DNA from: Candidatus Palauibacter australiensis
GTDB lineage: Bacteria; Gemmatimonadota; Gemmatimonadetes; Palauibacterales; Palauibacteraceae
NCBI GenBank assembly: GCA_026705295.1
Contig: JAPPBA010000076.1
Span: 1 to 64,000 of the forward strand
DNA: 64,000 bases
Direction of reading: 5' to 3'
In this document: positions 54,044 through 62,470 of the stretch, piece by piece
Position numbering within the stretch: position 1 is the stretch's first letter
How the letters are laid out: the number at the start of each line of letters is the position of its first letter
Translations under genes and position numbers: made by a program
Notes under the pieces: generated by a model
Told to the model about the DNA's origin: nothing
Database searches by the model: none
Seen by the model: the letters and a program-made list of their open reading frames with translations, nothing else

Positions 54044-57000
54044 TTGGCGCTTCCCGACGTTTCGCTTCGGCGGCCGGTGGCTACGGCGATGCTCTATGTG
54101 GGCATCGCCGTGCTGGGCGTGGTGTCGTTCCTTCGTCTGCCCATCGACCTCCTGCCGGATGTCGCCTTCCCGACGCTCTCCGTGTGGACGACGTACTCGG
54201 ATGCGGGGCCCGCGGAGGTCGAGCGCTTCATCACGGAACCCATCGAACAACAGTTGTACTCGATCCCGGGGGCGCGCCGCATCTCGTCGCGATCGCGCGA
54301 GGGGCAGTCGCTCGTCCAGCTCCAGTTCGCCTGGGGCACGGACATGGAGTTCGCGACCCTCCACACCCGGGAGAAGCTGGACAATCTGACGGAGAGGCTC
54401 CCGGAAGGCTCGGAGCGGCCCACGATCCTGAGATCGGATCCGACGAGCGATCCGATCATGACGCTGGCCGTGAGCGGGACCGACCTGCGCGGCCTGCGCG
54501 ATCTCTCCGAAGTCGTCTTCAAGCGCCGCCTGGAGCAGTTGGACGGCGTCTCGCTCGCGGGGCTGACGGGCGGTCCCGAGCGGGAGCTGCGGGTCATCGT
54601 GGATCCGGAATACCTGGATGTGCACGAGGTTTCGCTCAGCGAGATCTCGAACGCGCTCGACCAGGCGAACTACAATGCGCCCGGCGGCACGATCCAGCGG
54701 GGCCGGTTCGAGTACAGCCTGCGTACGCTGGGCCAGTTCCGGGAGGTCGAGGAACTGCTCGACGTCGTCATCGCGCGGCCGCGGGGCGTCGGGGCCCGTC
54801 CCGTGCGGCTGACCGACGTCGCCACCGTGGTCGACACGATCGCGGATCTCGAGACGATTGCGCGTTTCAACGGGGAGCCCGCGATCGGGCTGCAGGTGTT
54901 CAAAGAGGCGGGGACGAACACGGTCCGCGTAGCGGACGGCGTGCGTGAGACGCTGGATCAGTTGCGGGAGGAGTTTTCGGGCATTTCGATCGAGATCGCC
55001 TCCAGCCAGGCGGCGTTCATCCGGGACGCGATCTCGAACGTTGTCTCCGCCCTGCTGCTGGGCGGAGCGCTGGCCTTCCTCGTCCTCTTTCTCTTCCTGC
55101 GCGATCCGAGGTATCCGCTCGCGATCGGACTCGCCATCCCGATCTCGGTCATGGCGGCCTTCGGGCTCTGCTATGCGTTCGATGTCAGTCTCAACATCAT
55201 GTCGCTCGGTGGCCTCGCGCTCGGGGTCGGGCTGCTCGTCGACAACTCCATCGTCGTGCTCGAGAACATCTTCCGGCACCGCGAGGAGTCGGGCGGGAGC
55301 GCGCGGGAGTCGGCCGGGCGGGGCGCCCGGGAGGTGGCGGCGGCGATCACCGCGTCGACGCTCACGACGATCGCCGTATTCGGACCGGTGCTGTACGTGG
55401 AGGGCGTGGCGGGCGCCCTCTTCGGCGACCTTTCGCTCGCGGTGACGTTCTCCCTCCTCGCCTCGCTGCTCGTGGCGCTCACGCTGCTCCCGGTGCTCGC
55501 CGCGCAGGTGGCCCGGGGGAGGCGCGGAGCGGAGGCCGCGGGCTTCGACGGCGAGACGTCCCCGTCGGCGTCCGTCGCGGCGGAAGCCGAGCGGCCGGGA
55601 CGCGTGCGCCGGGTCGGCCGAGCCGTGCGGGCGGGCGCCGTCGCGGGCGTGCGAGGCGTCGGGGGCGGGGTCGCCTACGTGGGGCGCTCGGTCAAGCTCA
55701 CGGGCGTCGATGTCGCGACCGGCGGCGGCAGAGTCCTGGGCCTGCTCTTCGGCCCCTTCCTGCGGGCCTTCGAGCGCGCCTTCCTCCGTTTCGCGGGCCG
55801 GTACGAGCGGACGCTCGAGTGGGCTCTCGCGCACCGGCTGGAAGTCCTCTCGATCGCCGTCGTCGCGCTGGCCGGCGCGGTCATGCTCGCCGGATCCCTC
55901 CCGCGGGGGCTCATGCCGCGCGTGGACGAGCAGCAGTTCTGGGTGGAGCTCAACCTCCCGCAGGGGACGCCGATTCGGACGACGGACGAGACGGCCGGAG
56001 AGGTGGAACGGCTGCTGCTCGACATGGCGGACGTCTCGGGCATCTTCACTCGCGTGGGCCGCAGCCGGGGCAGCGAACTCGCGGCGCGCGACCTGACCGG
56101 ACTCAACAACGCGGCGCTCGACGTCCAGCTCGCCGGGTCGTCGCGGCCGACGAGCGAAGCGATCGCCGAACTGCGCGCACGGCTCCCGGGCAGCGGCGTG
56201 GATCCGGCTTTCGTGACCATCGAGACCGGGCGGGCCACTTCGCTCGGCAGGGCGCTCGCGATCGGAGAGGCCGACCTCGCGGTGAAGGTGCAGAGCGGGG
56301 AACTGGAGGAACTCGTGCCGGTCGCCGAGGCGATCGAGACCCGGCTCGAGGGCGTCCCGGCGCTAGCCGATGTCCGGCTGGACTTCCTCCGCACGCAGCC
56401 GGAACTGGTCATCGAAGTCAATCGGGAGGTGGCGGCCCGGCACCAGATCACCGTGACGTCGGTCGCGACGGCGATCGAGGACTATCTGCGGGGGTCGCAG
56501 ACGAACAACGCGTACTCGGTGTTCGCCGACAAGGTCGACATCCGGGTCACGATTCCGGAGACGGCCCGGCGGGAACTCGACCGGGTGCTCGCGCTTCGGC
56601 TGCAGGGCGTACCGATCGGGGAACTCGTGACGGTCCGGCAGGGGTTCGGTCCGGTCGAGATCCGGCGCGAGGACCAGAACCGCACGATCCAGGTACTCGC
56701 GGACGTGGCCGAGGGCGGACTCCGGACGGCGGTCCGGGAGGTGGAGGCCGCGATCGCGGACATCCCGCGGCCGGCGCTCACGACCGTGCGCGTCGGCGGC
56801 GAGAACGAGGAGATGCAGGACAGCTTCCGCTCGCTCACCTTCGCGTTCGGTCTTGCCCTGGCCCTCGTCTTCCTCATCATGGCCGCCCAGTTCGAATCGC
56901 TCGTGCAGCCGCTCGTCGTCCTCACCGCGGTGCCGCTGGCGGCGATCGGGGCGGTGACCGCGCTCTGGATCGCCGGGGGCGGCCTCAACGCGATGAGCGG

Positions 57001-57451
57001 CATCGGGTTCGTGATCCTCATCGGCATTGTCGTCAACGACGCCATCGTGAAGGTCGACTTCATCAACCAGCGCAGACGGGCCGGGCTGGCCAAACGGGCG
57101 GCGATTCTCGAGGCGGGCCGGCTGCGGCTCCGTCCGATCGTGATGACGACCATCACGACGGTGGTCGGACTCCTGCCGCTCGCCGCGGGGCTGGGGGCAG
57201 GGGCCGACCTCCGTGCCCCGCTGGCCGTCGTGGTGATCGGCGGCCTCATCTCCGCGACCTTCCTCACGCTCATCGTCGTGCCCGTCGTATATTCGGTCCT
57301 GGTCGAGCCCTCGGTGTCGGTGGGGCCCGACCCGGGCCCGCGGCCCGAGCGCCGCGACCCGTCCGGGCTCCGGCCGACGCCGGGGTACGGCCTCGGCGGC
57401 CGCTCCGGGCCGGCCGCTCCGGGCATGGCGCGAGGGAGCGTGGAACCATGA
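54044..57451 (+). CDS. RND efflux pump subunit 1 (HAE/AcrB-like)
   Basis: This 1135-residue inner-membrane transporter has the usual N-terminal RRPVATAMLYVGIAVLGVV and porter domain PDVAFPTLSVWTTYSDAGPAEVE, then 12 TM helices. TM4 reads GVGLLVDNSIVVLENI, so the AcrB Asp407-Asp408 pair is Asp-Asn. TM10 reads GIVVNDAIVKVDFINQ in the region that carries the proton-relay Lys in AcrB. A basic, Gly-rich insertion of about 70 residues lies between TM6 and TM7 (about 490-560). The start is TTG at 54044, 31 bases after the channel gene. The stop overlaps the second pump gene by 4 bases. Substrate unknown. Confidence 0.92.
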   Translation: MALPDVSLRRPVATAMLYVGIAVLGVVSFLRLPIDLLPDVAFPTLSVWTTYSDAGPAEVERFITEPIEQQLYSIPGARRISSRSREGQSLVQLQFAWGTDMEFATLHTREKLDNLTERLPEGSERPTILRSDPTSDPIMTLAVSGTDLRGLRDLSEVVFKRRLEQLDGVSLAGLTGGPERELRVIVDPEYLDVHEVSLSEISNALDQANYNAPGGTIQRGRFEYSLRTLGQFREVEELLDVVIARPRGVGARPVRLTDVATVVDTIADLETIARFNGEPAIGLQVFKEAGTNTVRVADGVRETLDQLREEFSGISIEIASSQAAFIRDAISNVVSALLLGGALAFLVLFLFLRDPRYPLAIGLAIPISVMAAFGLCYAFDVSLNIMSLGGLALGVGLLVDNSIVVLENIFRHREESGGSARESAGRGAREVAAAITASTLTTIAVFGPVLYVEGVAGALFGDLSLAVTFSLLASLLVALTLLPVLAAQVARGRRGAEAAGFDGETSPSASVAAEAERPGRVRRVGRAVRAGAVAGVRGVGGGVAYVGRSVKLTGVDVATGGGRVLGLLFGPFLRAFERAFLRFAGRYERTLEWALAHRLEVLSIAVVALAGAVMLAGSLPRGLMPRVDEQQFWVELNLPQGTPIRTTDETAGEVERLLLDMADVSGIFTRVGRSRGSELAARDLTGLNNAALDVQLAGSSRPTSEAIAELRARLPGSGVDPAFVTIETGRATSLGRALAIGEADLAVKVQSGELEELVPVAEAIETRLEGVPALADVRLDFLRTQPELVIEVNREVAARHQITVTSVATAIEDYLRGSQTNNAYSVFADKVDIRVTIPETARRELDRVLALRLQGVPIGELVTVRQGFGPVEIRREDQNRTIQVLADVAEGGLRTAVREVEAAIADIPRPALTTVRVGGENEEMQDSFRSLTFAFGLALALVFLIMAAQFESLVQPLVVLTAVPLAAIGAVTALWIAGGGLNAMSGIGFVILIGIVVNDAIVKVDFINQRRRAGLAKRAAILEAGRLRLRPIVMTTITTVVGLLPLAAGLGAGADLRAPLAVVVIGGLISATFLTLIVVPVVYSVLVEPSVSVGPDPGPRPERRDPSGLRPTPGYGLGGRSGPAAPGMARGSVEP

Positions 57452-60400
57452 TCGATCTGGCCATCCGCCGGCCGGTGGCGACCGCCGCGATCTACATCGC
57501 GCTCTTCGCGCTCGGCGTGACGAGCTTCCGCCTCATCCCGGTCGAGGACCTGCCCGAGGTCGAGTTCCCCAGTCTCACGGTCACGGCCATCTGGAATGGC
57601 GCCTCGCCCGAGGCGCTGGAAGCGTTCGTGACCGCCCCGCTCGAGACCGTCATTCAGCAGGTCGGCGGGGTGGAGAAGGTCGTCTCCGAGTCCTTCGCCG
57701 ATCAGCAAGGGACGGGGTCGAACGCCCGCATCGACGTCGACTTCGAGCGCGAGACGCGCATGGAGTTCGCCCGCCTCGAGCTGAGCGAGCGGATCAATTC
57801 GATCCGGGACGAGTTGCCCGAGGGCGTGCTGCTCGACCTTTCCGAGTACGTCCCGCAGGAATTCGCGGAGGAGGATGAGCGGCTTCTCAGCTTCTCCCTC
57901 ACCGGCCCGTATACGTTCGCGCGCCTGGGAGAGATCGCCGACGAGGAGATCGCGCCCTTCGTGCGGGGGCTGCCGGGCGTGTCCGAGGTGAACGTCCGGG
58001 GAGCGGAGCGCCGCGAGATCGCCGTCGAGCTGGACCGGGGCCGGCTGGAGGCGCTCGGACTGCGGCCGGAGGAGGTCAGCCGCCGGATCTCCGAGCTCTC
58101 CACGCCGAGGGCCCCCGGATCGGTCGAACTCGATGGGCGGCAGTTCGCCATCGCCGTGCGCACCCGGGCGCTCGAGGTGTCCGACATCGCAGACATGATC
58201 GTCCTCACGCGGCCGGATGGGCCCGTCCGCGTGGGCGATCTGGGGCAGGTGCGCGACCAGACGGAAGACCCGACGTTCCTGTGGCGCATCGACTCGCAGC
58301 CCACGATTTCGATCAGCGTGTTTCGCCAGTCGGGCACGAACGTGATCCAGGTCGCGGATGACGTGAAGGCCGCGATGACCGAACTGGGCTCCACGCTCCC
58401 GGCGGGGGTGGGTCTCGAGTTGCTGCTGGACCAGAGCGAGAACATCCGCGAGCAGCTCACGGAACTTCGGCTCCGCGCCATCGCCGCCGCCATCGTGATC
58501 TTCATCGTCCTCACGCTCTTCCTGCGGTCGCTCGGCGCCGTCCTCGTCGTCTTCGCCACGATCGGGTTCAGCGTCCTGACCGCGGTGAACTTCCTCTACC
58601 TCGGCGGCTTCTCGCTCAACCTGCTCACGCTGTGGGGGCTCGCGTGGGGGTTCGGCCTCGTCGTCGACAACGGCATCGTCGTGCTCGAAAACGTGGAGCG
58701 TCACCGCCGGGGCGGGGCGGGTCCATCCGATGCCGCGAGCCGAGGGGCGCGCCAGGTCGTCCTGCCGGTCCTCGCCGCGACGCTGACGACCGCGATCGTG
58801 CTCGTCCCCTTCCTCTTCCTGCAGGGAGAGCTGCGGGTCTACTACCTGCCGCTCACGTTCGCTGTCGGTTTCTCGATCATCGCGAGCCTCTTCGTGGCGT
58901 TCACCTTCGTCCCCGCGCTCGCCTCGCGCGTCGCCCGCATGCGGGATTCCGCCGGGGCCGTGGTCGATTCGGCCCTGACAACGGGGGAGGCCGCGTCATC
59001 GCCGACCCGGCCGTCCGAACCCTTCTACATCGCGGGATACCGGTCGCTTCTCGGGTTCGGGTTGCGGCATCCCGTCCTCGTCGCGCTCGTCTGCCTCGGG
59101 AGCCTCGGCGGGAGCTGGTACCTGTTCGACGAACACGTGAGCACGGGGAGTTACTGGAGCGGATTCGGCGGGCGCGGCAGCGGTATCGACATCACGATCA
59201 GCTTCCCGCGCGGCGCGGGGCTGGAGCGCACGGACGACCTCGTGCGCTCCTTCGAGGCGAAGCTTGCCACCATCGATGAAGTCGAACGCTTCGAGGCCCA
59301 GGTCTGGCCGAACTACGCCCGCATGCGCGCGGAATTCCCCGACGAATTGGAGCACACGTCGATCCCGGTGGCCATCAAGGACCAGATGACCGCCTACAGC
59401 TACGGGTTCTCGGGCGTCGACGTCTTCGTACGGGGATACGGTCCCAGCTTCTACGGCGGCGGCTCCAGTCCCCCCAACTACAGCCTCCAGGTGCTCGGGT
59501 ACAACTACCTGACGGTGCAGGAGATCGCCGAGGAGATCGCGTCGCGCCTGACGCGGTTCTCGCGGATCCGCGACGTGGACCCGAACGCGAACAGCGGCTA
59601 TTACCGGCGCGACCGGGAATTCGAGTACTACGTGGAGCCGGATCGGGAGGCGCTGGCGGCCTACAACCTCCCGGTGCAGCAGTTGCTCAACTACGTGTCG
59701 AGCAACATTCAGGGTCGGCCGCGCGGGAGCCGGATCCGGGTGGGCGGCGAGGAGGTGCAGTACGCCGTCAAGGTGGACGGATACCGCGAGTTCGACTTCC
59801 ACGACCTGAACGATCTGCGCGTGCCGATCTCCTCCCGCGAGGAACTCCGGCTCGCCAGCGTCGCGGAGGTGGGGCAGCGGCAGGTCCTGGCCAGCATCCG
59901 CCGGGAGGACCAGCAGTACGAGCGGACCGTGGCCTGGGAGTTCCGGGGTCCGGTCCGGTTCGGCGACGTCGTCCGCGATGCCGTGGTGGACGCGATGGAA
60001 CTCCCGCCGGGCTACCGGATCGAAAAATCGCGCTACGGAGGCTGGACGACGGAGGAGACGACGCAGATGTGGGTCGTCCTCGCCTTCTCCATCCTCCTGA
60101 TCTACATGGTCACGGCCGGTCTGTTCGAGTCGCTCCTGGCGCCCTTCGTCGTGCTCTTCTCGCTGCCCTTCGCCCTCATCGGCGTCTTCCTCATCTTCTT
60201 CTACACCGACGCGACCTTCACCCGCACCGCGTTCATCGGCACGATCATGATGGGCGGCATCGTCGTGAACAACGCCATCCTTGTGGTCTACCACATCGGC
60301 GAAGTGCGCAAACGCATGCCGACGGCGGCGGCGATCGTGCAGGGAACGCTGGAGCGCGTGCGCCCCATCCTCATGACGACGCTCACGACGGTGTTCGGAC

Positions 60401-60552
60401 TCCTGCCGCTCGTGCTCTTCGCCCCGTCCCAGGATCAGAACATCTGGAACGCGCTAGCGCTGGCGACCATCGGCGGGTTGATTTCGAGTACGTTGTTCGT
60501 GCTCGTCGCAATTCCGGTCGCATATCGTTACATCGTGGCACGCCGTATCTGA
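57448..60552 (+). CDS. RND efflux pump subunit 2 (HAE-like)
   Basis: This 1034-residue transporter begins MIDLAIRRPVATAAIYIALFA; longer in-frame starts lie inside pump 1 and are rejected. The porter region has PEVEFPSLTVTAIWNGASPEA. TM4 reads GLVVDNGIVVLENV and TM10 GGIVVNNAILVVYHIGEV, again lacking the AcrB Asp-Asp and Lys. The second porter half (about 560-870) differs strongly from pump 1, with Tyr/Gly-rich YSYGFSGVDVFVRGYGPSFY. Two pumps with one adaptor suggest a heteromeric pump or two substrate ranges; this cannot be decided here. Confidence 0.92.
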   Translation: MIDLAIRRPVATAAIYIALFALGVTSFRLIPVEDLPEVEFPSLTVTAIWNGASPEALEAFVTAPLETVIQQVGGVEKVVSESFADQQGTGSNARIDVDFERETRMEFARLELSERINSIRDELPEGVLLDLSEYVPQEFAEEDERLLSFSLTGPYTFARLGEIADEEIAPFVRGLPGVSEVNVRGAERREIAVELDRGRLEALGLRPEEVSRRISELSTPRAPGSVELDGRQFAIAVRTRALEVSDIADMIVLTRPDGPVRVGDLGQVRDQTEDPTFLWRIDSQPTISISVFRQSGTNVIQVADDVKAAMTELGSTLPAGVGLELLLDQSENIREQLTELRLRAIAAAIVIFIVLTLFLRSLGAVLVVFATIGFSVLTAVNFLYLGGFSLNLLTLWGLAWGFGLVVDNGIVVLENVERHRRGGAGPSDAASRGARQVVLPVLAATLTTAIVLVPFLFLQGELRVYYLPLTFAVGFSIIASLFVAFTFVPALASRVARMRDSAGAVVDSALTTGEAASSPTRPSEPFYIAGYRSLLGFGLRHPVLVALVCLGSLGGSWYLFDEHVSTGSYWSGFGGRGSGIDITISFPRGAGLERTDDLVRSFEAKLATIDEVERFEAQVWPNYARMRAEFPDELEHTSIPVAIKDQMTAYSYGFSGVDVFVRGYGPSFYGGGSSPPNYSLQVLGYNYLTVQEIAEEIASRLTRFSRIRDVDPNANSGYYRRDREFEYYVEPDREALAAYNLPVQQLLNYVSSNIQGRPRGSRIRVGGEEVQYAVKVDGYREFDFHDLNDLRVPISSREELRLASVAEVGQRQVLASIRREDQQYERTVAWEFRGPVRFGDVVRDAVVDAMELPPGYRIEKSRYGGWTTEETTQMWVVLAFSILLIYMVTAGLFESLLAPFVVLFSLPFALIGVFLIFFYTDATFTRTAFIGTIMMGGIVVNNAILVVYHIGEVRKRMPTAAAIVQGTLERVRPILMTTLTTVFGLLPLVLFAPSQDQNIWNALALATIGGLISSTLFVLVAIPVAYRYIVARRI

Positions 60553-60630
60553 CGGCACGCCCGCCCGCAGGCCGTGGTGATGGCCCGGCGGGGCGCACTC
60601 AAAACACACAAGAAGCTGACGGGGGTCGAG

Positions 60631-61317
60631 ATGGTACGGTCGCGTCTATCCAGGTCCGGTTTCAGGCCGGGTTGGCTGCTCCTCGGGTGTCTGCTGGCGG
60701 TGAGCGCCTGCGAACGGGGCGGAGGGCCGAGCGAATTCCTCGGGGACCCGGCTTCGGCAGAGGTGAACATGACGGCACCGGAGACTTTCCAGGCGCGCTT
60801 CGAGACTTCGAAGGGCACGTTCGTGGTGGAGGCGCACCGCCAGTGGGCGCCGAACGGCGTGGACCGCTTCTACAACCTGGTGGAGAACGGGTTCTTCGAC
60901 GACGTGCGGTTCTTCCGCGTGATCGCCGGTTTCATGGCGCAGTTCGGGATCAACGGGAATCCGGAGATCCAGACCGCGTGGCGGGACGCGAACATCCAGG
61001 ACGATCCGGTGGTGGTGGGGAACACGCGCGGGCGGATCAGCTTCGCGCAGACGTCCATGCCGAACAGCCGGAGCACGCAGCTCTTCATCAACTTCGGCGA
61101 CAACTCGCGCCTCGATGGGATGGGGTTCGCCGCCATCGGTGAAGTGATTTCGGGGATGGAGGTCGTCGACGCGCTCTACTCGGAGTACGGCGAGGGAGCG
61201 CCGAGCGGGGGCGGGCCAAGCCAGGGACGGATTCAGGAGGAGGGCAACGCCTACCTGGAGGCCGAGTTCGCCGAACTGGACTTCATCGAGCGGGCGACCA
61301 TCAGCAGTGAGAACTAG
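60631..61317 (+). CDS. Lipoprotein peptidyl-prolyl cis-trans isomerase, cyclophilin type
   Basis: This 228-residue protein starts at ATG 60631 and has a lipobox AVSAC (Cys at 26), so it is probably anchored to the outer membrane on the periplasmic side. The cyclophilin core has VDRFYNLVENGFFDDVRFFRVIAGFMAQFG, with the catalytic Arg of FFRV, and SFAQTSMPNSRSTQLFIN. The usual TATA, Met/Gly spacing is altered but the Gln is kept. Starts at 60574 or 60580 would lengthen the signal oddly. It follows the RND genes by 78 bases and overlaps the next gene by 11 bases. It may help fold exported proteins. Confidence 0.87.
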   Translation: MVRSRLSRSGFRPGWLLLGCLLAVSACERGGGPSEFLGDPASAEVNMTAPETFQARFETSKGTFVVEAHRQWAPNGVDRFYNLVENGFFDDVRFFRVIAGFMAQFGINGNPEIQTAWRDANIQDDPVVVGNTRGRISFAQTSMPNSRSTQLFINFGDNSRLDGMGFAAIGEVISGMEVVDALYSEYGEGAPSGGGPSQGRIQEEGNAYLEAEFAELDFIERATISSEN

Positions 61318-62470
61318 CCGCACGGCAGGCAGGGCAGGGTCGGCGGCGGCGCTCGTTCTCGCGGCGATGACGGTGTTGCCGCCCGCCGATGCCGTGGGCC
61401 AGGAGGCGCGGCCGGCCGACGGGGAGCGGCCGCGCGCGCGGGAGGCGGGCGTTCTCATCGGGCGGCTGCCGACGGGGCCGCTGAATGCGATCACGGACGT
61501 GCCCGGGGTGCGGGTCGGCCACCGCACGGTGTGGGTGGGCGACTCGATCCGCACGGGGGTCACGGCGATTCTCCCGCACGGGGACAACGTGTTCGAGCGG
61601 CGGGTGCGGGCGGCGATCGCGGTCGGGAACGGGTTCGGGAAGCTGGTGGGGCTGAGCCAGGTCAACGAACTCGGCGAACTCGAGACGCCGATCCTCCTCA
61701 CCGGGACGCTGAGCGTGTTCCGGGCGGCGGACGCGCTCCTCGATACCCTCCTGTCGCTCCCGGCGAACCGCGAGGTGCGGTCGATGAACCCGGTCGTCGG
61801 CGAGACGAACGACGGGTACCTGAGCGACATCCGCGTCCGCCCGATCCGGCCCGAACACGTGCGCGAGGCGCTGCGGATCGCGGCGGGCGGCCCGGTGGAG
61901 GAGGGGACGGTCGGGGCGGGGACGGGGACGATCGCCTTCGGCTGGAAGGGCGGCATCGGGACCTCGTCCCGGCGGGTGGAGATCGGCGGGCGGATCGTGA
62001 ACGTCGGCGTGCTCGTGCAGAGCAACTTCGGGGGTTCGCTGCGGATCGACGGCGTGCGCGTGGGAGAGAAGCTCGCCGCGGCCGGCCTGCGCGGCGGGCG
62101 CGACCAGGGGGATGGCGACGGGTCCGTGATGATCGTGATCGCGACGGACCTGCCGCTGGCCTACCGCGAACTGGACCGCGTGGCCGACCGCTCGTTCATG
62201 GGGCTCGCCCGCACGGGGTCGTACATGTCGCACGGTTCCGGCGACTACGCGATCGCCTTCTCGACGGGGGAGGGGGAGGCCGTTCGAGGCGGCGGCGCGT
62301 TGTCGCGCGTGTTCGAAGCGGTGGTCGAGGCGACGGATGAAGCCGTCATCAACTCCCTGTTCAGGGCGACGACCGTGACGGGGCACCGGGGACGGACGAT
62401 CGAATCGCTCCCGCTCGAGCCCACGCTGGGATTCCTCCGCGAGGCGGGCGTTCTCGCGACGCCGCGGTGA
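61307..62470 (+). CDS. P1 family peptidase (DmpA/beta-peptidyl aminopeptidase-like, S58)
   Basis: This 387-residue Ntn hydrolase has a signal peptide (about 1-31). The fold has NAITDVPGVRVGHRTVWVGD, AIAVGNGFGKLVGLSQVNELG and NFGGSLRIDG. Self-cleavage is expected between Gly and Ser in GDGDGSVMIVIATDLPL near 265, the DmpA processing site, which frees the nucleophilic Ser. The enzymes cleave N-terminal residues from small peptides, including beta- or D-residues. GTG at 61307 overlaps the cyclophilin gene. The stop overlaps the ETF-QO GTG by 4 bases. Confidence 0.9.
   Translation: MRTSRTAGRAGSAAALVLAAMTVLPPADAVGQEARPADGERPRAREAGVLIGRLPTGPLNAITDVPGVRVGHRTVWVGDSIRTGVTAILPHGDNVFERRVRAAIAVGNGFGKLVGLSQVNELGELETPILLTGTLSVFRAADALLDTLLSLPANREVRSMNPVVGETNDGYLSDIRVRPIRPEHVREALRIAAGGPVEEGTVGAGTGTIAFGWKGGIGTSSRRVEIGGRIVNVGVLVQSNFGGSLRIDGVRVGEKLAAAGLRGGRDQGDGDGSVMIVIATDLPLAYRELDRVADRSFMGLARTGSYMSHGSGDYAIAFSTGEGEAVRGGGALSRVFEAVVEATDEAVINSLFRATTVTGHRGRTIESLPLEPTLGFLREAGVLATPR

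Noticed and set aside
55819-57447. An N-terminal extension joining pump 2 to a frame inside pump 1
   Set aside because: The extension is the shadow of pump 1; the ATG at 57448 matches the family start.
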